This document shows, in pieces, positions 1 through 4,991 of a stretch of DNA of 5,163 bases (positions within the stretch are counted from its first letter, which is position 1; the number at the start of each line of letters is the position of its first letter). The notes beneath the pieces are model-generated. The model did not search any database, was not told where the DNA came from, and was given only the letters and a program-made list of their open reading frames with translations. This stretch comes from Actinomycetes bacterium (lineage in GTDB: Bacteria > Actinomycetota > Acidimicrobiia > Acidimicrobiales > Microtrichaceae). Position numbers and translations under genes: made by a program. The DNA lies in contig JAEVZA010000471.1 of assembly GCA_023392475.1 (NCBI GenBank), positions 1-5,163 on the forward strand, read 5' to 3'.

Positions 1-363
1 CTCCCACGCCGCGCCCACGGCGGTCGCGGCGAGCAGGAGCGCCTCCACGGCCAGCAGCGTCGGGGCGCGGCGCCGGTCGCGCACTCGGCGACCGAGCGCG
101 CCGGCGGCCACCACGCCCGTCACGAACGCGAGCACGGACACCGTCGAGCGCCACGCCACGCCCGCCCCGTCCCCACCGATGCCGAGCCCGATGAGGACGA
201 GGTTGCCGGTCTGCGCGCTCGCGAACACGCCGAACAGCCCCTTGAGGCACAGCGCGTCGACGAACCCCGCCACGGCCGCGAGGGCTGCGGCGACGGCGAG
301 CGCCTCGCCGGGGCGGAGCAACCGGTCGAGGTCGGGGAGCCGTTCGGCGGGCTGTTCGCTCAC
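1..363 (-). CDS. DUF1275 (YoaK-type) membrane protein, N-terminal part
   Basis: This reading frame is open from a GTG at 361-363 to the left edge, giving the first 121 residues of a protein normally a little over 200 residues long, so the C-terminal part is outside the window. After a polar N-terminus (about 1-20) comes a hydrophobic segment with the motif G33-F-V-D-A-L, then Q51-T-G-N-L-V-L. The pairing of 'GFVDA' with 'TGN' about 15 residues later is the signature of the DUF1275/YoaK family of small integral membrane proteins, whose transport or other function is not established. Further hydrophobic stretches lie near 73-90 and 102-118, separated by a basic loop (RRVRDRRR) that is probably cytoplasmic. 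The start is supported by GGAGGAG at 375-381, 11 nt upstream; an earlier GTG at 370 runs straight into a stop. It is divergent from the carotenoid-type gene and shares its 118-bp upstream region, including the inverted repeat at 414-429. The family call is from remembered motifs. Confidence 0.85.
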   Translation of the reverse strand, partial: MSEQPAERLPDLDRLLRPGEALAVAAALAAVAGFVDALCLKGLFGVFASAQTGNLVLIGLGIGGDGAGVAWRSTVSVLAFVTGVVAAGALGRRVRDRRRAPTLLAVEALLLAATAVGAAWE

Positions 364-374
364 GCGGGCACAGT

Positions 375-381
375 CTCCTCC
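375..381 (-). promoter_or_regulatory. Ribosome binding site of the DUF1275 gene
   Basis: On the minus strand this reads GGAGGAG, a strong Shine-Dalgarno match, 11 nt before the GTG at 361-363. It fixes the start of the DUF1275 gene, for which no other in-frame start has comparable support. Confidence 0.7.
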
Positions 382-413
382 AGCCCGGTGCGAGCCACCC
401 GCACCTCGTCCGG

Positions 414-429
414 CTGACACGTGCGTCAG
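414..429. promoter_or_regulatory. Imperfect 16-bp inverted repeat, candidate operator
   Basis: The sequence CTGACACG/TGCGTCAG pairs at 6 of 8 positions about its centre (421/422). It sits in the 118-bp gap between two divergent genes, 50 bp from the DUF1275 start and 52 bp from the carotenoid-type start, so a bound protein could control both. It has the same outer half-site (CTGACAC on the left, GTCAG on the right) and the same 16-bp length as the core of the perfect palindrome before the P450 at 2561-2580. Dimeric repressors such as TetR-family proteins commonly bind sites of this size. The embedded CACGTG (418-423) is itself palindromic and may be chance at this GC content. No TANNNT-type -10 box is visible anywhere in this gap. 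Confidence 0.45.
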
Positions 430-470
430 GTGCGCGCGAGGCTGGTCGCCGACCCGACCCGCTCGACGCG

Positions 471-476
471 AGGAGG
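471..476 (+). promoter_or_regulatory. Ribosome binding site deciding the carotenoid-type gene start
   Basis: AGGAGG lies 5 nt before GTG 482-484. The same frame is open back to 179, but the region from 179 to 363 is antisense to the DUF1275 gene and reads as low-complexity Arg/Ser/Ala/Pro sequence. This site therefore marks the true start at 482. Confidence 0.75.
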
Positions 477-481
477 CCGAC

Positions 482-1396
482 GTGGGTGAGCAGATCGTGG
501 GGACCGTCGTCGGACGGTGGTACGTGACCGCGTTCGGCATCGCGTTCGTGGTGCTCGCGGTGCGCCACATGGGCTGGCGACGGACCGGCATCTACGCCGC
601 GGCCGCGCTGGCGGTGGGCATCCTCGCCGAGAACGGCTCGGTGCACTGGGGCGTGCCGTACACCAGCTACTCGTTCAACGAGGACCTGCGCGGCTCCGAG
701 ATCTTCGTCGGCGACGTCCCGCTCATGGTGTCGCTGAGCTACACGTTCATGTCCTACTTCGCGTTCGCGGCCGCCCGGCTCGTGGTGGGCGGCCCCCACC
801 ACACCCGGTCGAGGATGCCGGTCCTCGAGTACCTGACGGCGGTGGTGCTCGGCGTCTGGATCATCTGGGTCGTGGACCCGGTGAGCCGGCTCGGCGCCCA
901 CTTCTTCCTGGGCGAGCTGTTCCGCTACGACGGGCCGGGCTTCTGGTTCGGGCTGCCGCTCGGGAGCCAGATCGGCTTCACGCTCACGGTCGGGATCCTC
1001 GTCGGCACCCTGACGTGGTTGATGCGCGACGAGCCCGACGAGGTGGTGGAGCAGCCGATCCGCAACCCGCGGATCGGCGCGCTCGGCGGGGTGCTCGGGC
1101 AGCTGCTGTTCATGACCGGCACGGCCTTGGTGGTGGCCCGTCGCAGCAGCGACCCGGCGGTGGTGCGCACGGCGGACGCGCTGGCCGGCTCGACGTTCGT
1201 GATCGGGCTGCCGGTCGCGCTGCTCGTCGCGGTCCACTGGCGCTCGCTGGCGCTCGCCCGCCGGGACGCATCCGCGCCGGCCCCGTTCTCGGCGAGCGGG
1301 GCGCCGCCGGTCGCGGACGCGGTCAGCCCAGCGACACCGGCAGCGACGCGTACCCCCGAACCAGCGTCGAGCGCGTCCACGTCGGCTCGCCCGTGA
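482..1396 (+). CDS. Carotenoid biosynthesis (CruF/DUF422-like) membrane protein
   Basis: A 304-residue protein starting at GTG 482, chosen because AGGAGG lies 5 nt upstream. About seven hydrophobic segments are visible, near residues 14-30, 36-52, 78-102, 115-131, 163-181, 198-218 and 233-252, so it should sit in the cytoplasmic membrane. Motifs recall the DUF422 family, which includes the bacterioruberin-type hydratase CruF: E50-N-G with HWGVPYTSYSF (55-65), DVPL (78-81) followed by an aromatic-rich helix, D132-P, and FWFGLPLGSQIGF (154-166), which corresponds to the usual 'W.GvP..N..GW' block. The aligned Asn and Trp of that block appear to be replaced here, so the chemistry may differ. No other carotenoid gene is present, making the role an inference. 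Residues 262-304 form an Ala/Pro/Ser/Thr-rich tail; 281-304 are encoded opposite the 3' end of the P450 gene. The family call is moderately sure; the substrate is unknown. Confidence 0.72.
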   Translation: MGEQIVGTVVGRWYVTAFGIAFVVLAVRHMGWRRTGIYAAAALAVGILAENGSVHWGVPYTSYSFNEDLRGSEIFVGDVPLMVSLSYTFMSYFAFAAARLVVGGPHHTRSRMPVLEYLTAVVLGVWIIWVVDPVSRLGAHFFLGELFRYDGPGFWFGLPLGSQIGFTLTVGILVGTLTWLMRDEPDEVVEQPIRNPRIGALGGVLGQLLFMTGTALVVARRSSDPAVVRTADALAGSTFVIGLPVALLVAVHWRSLALARRDASAPAPFSASGAPPVADAVSPATPAATRTPEPASSASTSARP

Positions 1397-2540
1397 CGCG
1401 GAGGCCGGGGAATCGGTCGACCACCTGCGACAGCGTCGCCCTCGCCTCGAGCCGGGCCAGGCTGGCGCCGAGGCACAGGTGCTCGCCGAACCCGAACGCC
1501 ACGTGCGCCGGGTTGGCCGGTCGGGCGGCGTCGAACCGGTCCGCCGTCGGTCCGAACGCGGCCTCGTCGCGGTTGGCGCTGGCGTAGAGCAGCACGACCC
1601 AGTCGCCCTCGCGGATCGTGGCGCCGCCGAGCTCGACGTCGACGGCCGCCGTGCGGGCGAAGGTCTGGATCGGCGTGACCCAGCGGAGCGCCTCCTCCAC
1701 CGCCGTCGACCAGGCGTCCTCGCCGGCGCCCTCGAGTGCAGCGCGCTGCGCCGGGTTGGCGTCGAGCGCGGCGATCGTGCCGGAGATCAGGTGCCGGGTC
1801 GTCTCGTTGCCGGCCACGAGCAGGGCCAGGCAGTACATGACGACCTCGTGGTCCAGGAGCGGCCGGCCCTCCACCTCGGCCTCGACCAGGGACGTCAGCA
1901 GGTCGTCCCGGGGACGGGTCCGCCGGTCGACGGCGTGCTCGGTGAGGAAGCCGAGCAGCTCGCCGACGGCGACCATCGCCGATGCCGCGGCCGCGCCCTC
2001 CGGGTCGTCGTCGGCGCCCTCGATGCAGGCGTCGGACCACCGCCGGAAGTCCTCGCGGTCCGCGTCCCCGATCCCGAGGAGCTCGGCGATCACGAGCACG
2101 GGGATCGGGGCGGCGATGGTCTCGACCGCGTCGACGTCCGCGCCGGGCGCCAGCTCGTCGAGCACGCCGGCGGCGATCGCGTGGATCCGCTCCGAGAGCC
2201 CGGCCACGGCCCGCGGCGTGAACCAGCGGGAGGCGATCCGCCGCCAGGCGCCGTGGTCGGGCGGATCCATGTGCAGGATCGAGCCGGGCAGCTCCCCGCC
2301 GTCGCGCAGGGGGTCGTTCATGAGGACGCCGGCGCCGGACCGGAACCGCTCCGGGTCCCGGCTCACGGCCCGGACGTCGTCGTAGCGGGCCAACGTCCAC
2401 GCACCGGGCGCGTACTCGAACACCGGGGCGTCGCGGCGCAGCCGGTCGAGGACGTCGAGGTAGTCGGGGCGGGTGAGGAACCCGACCGTCTCGGGGTCGA
2501 CGGACAGGTCGGCGAGGTTCGGCGCGTGCTGCTCGGTCAC
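1323..2540 (-). CDS. Cytochrome P450 monooxygenase
   Basis: A full-length 405-residue soluble bacterial P450 (class I type, expected to take electrons from a ferredoxin and reductase not encoded here). Landmarks, numbered from GTG 2538-2540: HMDPPDH (90-96) in the B'-C region, I-helix A243-G-N-E-T-T248 for oxygen activation, K-helix E283-A-L-R286, and the haem loop F349-G-F-G-E-H-L-C-L-G358 with Cys356 as the iron ligand, followed by LARLEAR. No key residue is missing. The AGNETTR helix, 'ALRWVTP' and 'SANRDEAAF' recall the CYP124/CYP125/CYP142 group of actinobacterial lipid and sterol-side-chain oxidases, but I cannot assign a CYP family or substrate. GTG 2547-2549 is an alternative start adding three residues. 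I prefer 2540 because a TAGGGT box at 2548-2553 would put the transcript start almost exactly there. The gene lies 61-70 bp downstream of the VOC gene and its 3' end overlaps the convergent carotenoid-type gene by 74 bp. Confidence 0.95.
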   Translation of the reverse strand: MTEQHAPNLADLSVDPETVGFLTRPDYLDVLDRLRRDAPVFEYAPGAWTLARYDDVRAVSRDPERFRSGAGVLMNDPLRDGGELPGSILHMDPPDHGAWRRIASRWFTPRAVAGLSERIHAIAAGVLDELAPGADVDAVETIAAPIPVLVIAELLGIGDADREDFRRWSDACIEGADDDPEGAAAASAMVAVGELLGFLTEHAVDRRTRPRDDLLTSLVEAEVEGRPLLDHEVVMYCLALLVAGNETTRHLISGTIAALDANPAQRAALEGAGEDAWSTAVEEALRWVTPIQTFARTAAVDVELGGATIREGDWVVLLYASANRDEAAFGPTADRFDAARPANPAHVAFGFGEHLCLGASLARLEARATLSQVVDRFPGLRVTGEPTWTRSTLVRGYASLPVSLG

Positions 2541-2547
2541 GCGCCGC

Positions 2548-2578
2548 ACCCTACCGATCGACCTGACACCGGTGTCAG
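2548..2578 (-). promoter_or_regulatory. Candidate promoter of the P450 gene, probably leaderless
   Basis: Read on the minus strand, CTGACA (2578 to 2573) is a near match to a -35 TTGACA element, and TAGGGT (2553 to 2548) matches the actinobacterial -10 pattern TANNNT. The spacer is 19 nt, slightly long. A start about 7 nt past the -10 falls at about 2541, next to GTG 2538-2540, predicting a leaderless mRNA; leaderless genes are common in actinobacteria. The -35 lies inside the palindrome at 2561-2580, so a protein bound there would block RNA polymerase. The alternative is that the P450 is translated from a VOC-P450 transcript using the GGTAGG stretch as a weak ribosome site. Confidence 0.45.
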
Positions 2579-2580
2579 GT
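2561..2580. promoter_or_regulatory. Perfect 20-bp palindrome, candidate repressor operator
   Basis: Each half reads ACCTGACACC in its own strand, so all 10 base pairs match with no spacer. The palindrome ends 20 bp before the preferred P450 start (GTG 2540) and lies between the VOC stop and the P450. A spacer-free palindrome is a poor hairpin terminator but an excellent site for a dimeric DNA-binding protein, TetR-family in style. It overlaps the candidate -35 element of the P450 promoter, which fits repression. Its 16-bp core shares its outer half-sites with the inverted repeat at 414-429. No regulator gene is visible in the window, so the protein that binds it is unknown. Confidence 0.7.
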
Positions 2581-2609
2581 GGACCGGGTGTCGACGCTGG
2601 TCGGCGGCG

Positions 2610-3026
2610 TCAGGGCAGGGTCATCGAGCCGTCGTCGCCCAGGGTCCAGTGGGGGTTGTGGGCGACCTCCCAGGGGTGGCCGTCGGGGTCGAGGAAGATC
2701 CCCGAGTAGCCGCCCCACTCGGTGGCCGCCCCGGGGCGCCCGATCGTGCCGCCCGCCGCCTCGGCCTCGGCCAGCACGCGGTCCACCTCCTCGGGCGACC
2801 GCACGTTGTGGGCGAGGGTGATCCCGCCCCAGCCGCCGGTGTCCGAGACCGTGCTGTCCGCGGCGAGCAGCCCCCGGTCCCAGAGGGCGACGACCATCGG
2901 ACCGGCCTGGATGAACACGACCTCGCCGTCGGGCGAGGTGCCGGACCAGCCGAGGGCCTCGTAGAAGGCGCGGGAGGCCGCGAGGTCCGTCGTGCCGAGG
3001 GTGATGAGGGTGACGCGTCGTTCCAC
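2610..3026 (-). CDS. VOC family protein (glyoxalase/bleomycin-resistance fold)
   Basis: A 138-residue protein from GTG 3024-3026. It has the two beta-alpha-beta-beta-beta halves of the vicinal oxygen chelate fold: VTLITLGTTDLAASRAFYEALGW (5-27, first strand and helix) and LAHNVRSPEEVDRVLAEAEAAG (71-92, second strand and helix). It ends with the classic F111-L-D-P-D-G-H-P-W-E120-V-A-H-N-P block, whose Glu120 is the usual metal ligand. The position expected to carry the first metal-binding His/Gln in strand 1 is not obvious, so catalytic metal binding is uncertain. This full-length single-domain type is usually annotated only as 'VOC family protein', with no known substrate. The frame stays open much further upstream (to 4718), but that part is antisense to the SMP-30 and patatin genes and is discarded. 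The ribosome site is weak (GGGG just before the GTG). It is co-directional with the P450 downstream and divergent from SMP-30. Confidence 0.9.
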   Translation of the reverse strand: MERRVTLITLGTTDLAASRAFYEALGWSGTSPDGEVVFIQAGPMVVALWDRGLLAADSTVSDTGGWGGITLAHNVRSPEEVDRVLAEAEAAGGTIGRPGAATEWGGYSGIFLDPDGHPWEVAHNPHWTLGDDGSMTLP

Positions 3027-3040
3027 GGCCCCGATGATCG

Positions 3041-3067
3041 CGCCCGACCCCGACACCGCGTCGGGCG
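3041..3067. promoter_or_regulatory. Inverted repeat in the VOC / SMP-30 divergent region
   Basis: CGCCCGAC (3041-3048) and GTCGGGCG (3060-3067) are exact 8-bp complements separated by 11 nt. Inside this, CCCGAC (3049-3054) can also pair with GTCGGG (3060-3065) across 5 nt, because CCCGAC is directly repeated at 3043-3048 and 3049-3054. The element begins 15 bp from the VOC start and ends 77 bp before the SMP-30 start, a sensible place for an operator serving both genes. Its left half, CCGACACC (3050-3057), resembles the CTGACACC half-site of the 2561-2580 palindrome, but the right half is out of register, so membership of the same set is doubtful. Confidence 0.35.
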
Positions 3068-3106
3068 TCGGCCGTGGCCGCCACGACGGTGATCGGGCAT
3101 CCTTCG

Positions 3107-3124
3107 GGCGCCGGACGCGGCGCC
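3107..3124 (+). promoter_or_regulatory. GC-only hairpin just upstream of the SMP-30 ribosome site
   Basis: GGCGCCG (3107-3113) and CGGCGCC (3118-3124) form a perfect 7-bp, all G-C stem with the 4-nt loop GACG. It ends 6 nt before the purine-rich ribosome site of the SMP-30 gene. In a transcript starting upstream it would be a very stable 5' leader structure. There is no U-run, so it is not a typical Rho-independent terminator. Short GC palindromes arise readily by chance in DNA this rich in G and C. Confidence 0.3.
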
Positions 3125-3130
3125 GGTGCC

Positions 3131-3138
3131 GGAGGGAG
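3131..3138 (+). promoter_or_regulatory. Ribosome binding site deciding the SMP-30 start
   Basis: GGAGGGAG lies 5 nt before ATG 3144-3146. This favours the ATG over the in-frame GTG at 3126, which would begin upstream of this site and add only six residues. Confidence 0.8.
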
Positions 3139-3143
3139 CAGGC

Positions 3144-3992
3144 ATGCGCATCACGAGGATCGGTTCGATCGCCACCGGGTGGGGGGAGTCGCTCGTCTGG
3201 GACGACCGCGCCGCTCGGCTCTACTTCGTCGACTGCGCCGACGCCACGCTGCAGTGGCTCGAGGGCGGCGACGGGGCGCACGGCTCGTTGGCGATGCCCA
3301 GCATGCCGACCGGCGTCGTGCCGACCGAGGACGGCCGGCTGCTCGTCGTGCTCGACGACGGCCTCCACCTCGTCGATCCCGACGCCGGTCGGGTGGAGCT
3401 CGTCACCGGGTGGCCCGACGGCCTCGGCGCCCGCGCCAACGACGCGTGCGCCGACCTGCACGGGAACGTGATCACGGGGACGCTCAACCTCGGCCCCGAC
3501 GAGGGGTCCGCCTGGCGCTGGTCCCCGACCGACGGCTGGCGCCTGATCGACCCCGACATCTCGAACACGAACGGCCCGAACGTCGCCGTGCTCGACGGCG
3601 ACGAGACCCTGGTCGTGGGCGACACCTCCGCCGTCTACTGGGCCTACCCGTACGACGGCGCGACGGGCGACGTCGGCGAGCGCCGCAGCTTCGGCGACCC
3701 CGCGACGGGGGAGGGCACGGGTCCCGACGGTGCCACGTTCGACGCCGACGGCGGGCTCTGGTGCGCGATCTTCGGCGCGGGGCGGCTGGTGCGCTTCGCC
3801 GGCGACGGGACCAACCGGGTCGTGCCCGTCGACGCGGTGAACCCGACCGACGTGGCGTTCGGCGGCGCGAACCTCGACCGCCTCTTCGTGACGACGATCG
3901 CCGGCGAGGGCGAGCTCGACGGCGCGCTGCTCGTGGTCGACGACCTCGGTGCGCGGGGCCGCCCCGAGCCGCGCTGCGCGGTCGTCGGCTGA
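3144..3992 (+). CDS. SMP-30/gluconolactonase/LRE family hydrolase
   Basis: A 282-residue, full-length six-bladed beta-propeller of the SMP-30 family, which are divalent-metal lactonases or related hydrolases. The likely metal ligands are all present in order: Glu15 in GESLVWDD (14-21), Asn143 in NTNGPN (141-146) and Asp195 in GPDGATFDADGGLW (193-206). Arg97 and Asn99 of RAND match the substrate-binding Arg/Asn pair of the animal enzyme. Further blade repeats are visible at LYFVDCADATLQWLE (26-40), DGRLLVVLDDGLHLVDP (63-79) and VNPTDVAFGGANLDRLFVTT (232-251). There is no signal peptide, so it is probably cytoplasmic. The substrate (sugar lactone or other cyclic ester) cannot be read from the sequence. 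It is divergent from the VOC gene and is followed 36 bp later by the patatin gene, probably in one transcript. Confidence 0.92.
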   Translation: MRITRIGSIATGWGESLVWDDRAARLYFVDCADATLQWLEGGDGAHGSLAMPSMPTGVVPTEDGRLLVVLDDGLHLVDPDAGRVELVTGWPDGLGARANDACADLHGNVITGTLNLGPDEGSAWRWSPTDGWRLIDPDISNTNGPNVAVLDGDETLVVGDTSAVYWAYPYDGATGDVGERRSFGDPATGEGTGPDGATFDADGGLWCAIFGAGRLVRFAGDGTNRVVPVDAVNPTDVAFGGANLDRLFVTTIAGEGELDGALLVVDDLGARGRPEPRCAVVG

Positions 3993-4028
3993 GCCGGTCG
4001 TACCGTGCCCGCCGGTAGCCTCCCCGCG

Positions 4029-4988
4029 ATGAGCGCGAGCGATCCGACCGCCACGACGGGCCCCGTCGGCTCGTCCGACGGGTTCGCGGTCCCCGTGGAC
4101 ATGGGCGCCGGTCACGGCGAAGGGCTGCACGTCGGGGTGTCGCTCGGCGGGGGCGGCCTGTTCTTCGTCGCCTGGCAGGTCACCTACCTGTTCGAGCTCG
4201 GCCGGCTCGGCGTCGACCTCGGCGGCGCCGACCGCGTCGTCGGCACGTCCGCGGGGTCGCTCGTGTCGAGCGTGCTCGAGGCCGGCAACATCGGGCGGCT
4301 CCACACGGAGCTGAAGGTGCTCGCCCGGCTGCCGAAGGTCCTCGGCGTCCTCGCCCCGGCGGCCGACCTCCACCCGAGCCAGGTCCGCGCCCGCGACCTC
4401 TTCGCGACCGCGGCGGACGCGACCCCCGACACGGTCCGGGCCATCGGTCACGCCGCGCTGGCCGCGCAGGCGCCCGGGCCGTCGGTCATGCCCCGCAACA
4501 TCTCGATGGTGCTCGGGACGCGCCGCTGGCCGTCGTCGGCGCTGCACCTGACGTGCGTCGACGCGTACACCGGCGAGCGCTGCGTGGTGCGGCGCGAGCA
4601 CGGCGTGTCGGTGGCCCGCGCCGCGGCGGCGAGCAGCGCGGTGCCCGGCATCTTCACCCCCCAGCCGATCCTCGACCGGCGGTGCATGGACGGCGGCGTC
4701 AGCGGCTCGGGCATCCACCTGGACCTCCTCGCCGGGGCCGATCGCGTCGTGGTGCTCTGCCTGACGGACGGTGCGGGGGAGACCGTCGGCGCGATGACCA
4801 CCGCGCCGGGGTCGATCGAGGCCGAGCTCGACGCCGTGCAGGACGCCGGCAGCAAGCTCTTCGTCCGCATGCCGGAGTCGATGGACCTCGAGCGGCTGAT
4901 GGACCCGCTCGCGGTGCCCGACGCGGTGGCGATGGCGCGCCGGCAGGCCGCAGCGGACGCGGCCGAGCTGCGCACGTTCCTGGCCTGA
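4029..4988 (+). CDS. Patatin-like phospholipase
   Basis: A 319-residue serine hydrolase expected to release fatty acids from membrane or storage lipids. It carries the patatin signature in order: the glycine-rich oxyanion loop L39-G-G-G-G43 after the first beta strand (LHVGVS, 33-38); the nucleophile elbow G72-T-S74-A-G76 with Ser74; A-S-S-A-V-P-G-I-F (201-209), the usual helix before the active-site loop; and D221-G-G with Asp221 completing the Ser-Asp dyad, followed by ADRVVVLCLTDG (237-248). The dyad is intact. There is no signal peptide or membrane helix. The start is not certain: ATG 4029 has only GGTAG 10 nt upstream, GTG 4005 adds eight residues, and ATG 4101 would begin just before the conserved domain. 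Residues 1-30 are low-complexity and not part of the fold. It follows SMP-30 closely, and its stop lies 3 nt before the DNA ligase start. Confidence 0.92.
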   Translation: MSASDPTATTGPVGSSDGFAVPVDMGAGHGEGLHVGVSLGGGGLFFVAWQVTYLFELGRLGVDLGGADRVVGTSAGSLVSSVLEAGNIGRLHTELKVLARLPKVLGVLAPAADLHPSQVRARDLFATAADATPDTVRAIGHAALAAQAPGPSVMPRNISMVLGTRRWPSSALHLTCVDAYTGERCVVRREHGVSVARAAAASSAVPGIFTPQPILDRRCMDGGVSGSGIHLDLLAGADRVVVLCLTDGAGETVGAMTTAPGSIEAELDAVQDAGSKLFVRMPESMDLERLMDPLAVPDAVAMARRQAAADAAELRTFLA

Positions 4989-4991
4989 GCC

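Noticed and set aside
179..481. Upstream extension of the carotenoid-type gene by 101 residues
   Set aside because: The extension is low-complexity, lies mostly opposite the DUF1275 gene, and precedes a strong ribosome site at 471-476 with a GTG 5 nt later.
2593..2611. GACGC/GCGTC inverted repeat at the VOC stop codon as a terminator
   Set aside because: The stem is only 5 bp with a 9-nt loop and there is no U-run on either strand, so it is not distinguishable from chance at this GC content.
925..3092. Long open frames overlapping the P450 on both strands (minus 925-2400; plus 1479-3092 and 1618-2385)
   Set aside because: Their translations have biased Arg/Gly/Pro or Ser/Ala/Thr composition with no recognisable motif, while the P450 frame carries every family landmark.
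3126..3143. GTG 3126 as the SMP-30 start
   Set aside because: It precedes the GGAGGGAG ribosome site, which is ideally spaced for ATG 3144, and the six extra residues match nothing conserved.
4001..4006. TACCGT as a -10 box for a separate patatin promoter
   Set aside because: It fits TANNNT, but no reasonable -35 lies 16-19 nt upstream, and the close spacing to SMP-30 makes co-transcription the simpler reading.
2610..4718. A 702-codon open frame on the minus strand covering the VOC gene and the antisense of SMP-30 and patatin
   Set aside because: Only the last 138 residues look like a protein family (VOC). The rest is Arg/Ala/Gly/Val/Asp-rich and lies opposite two well-supported genes, as expected of spurious frames in very GC-rich DNA.
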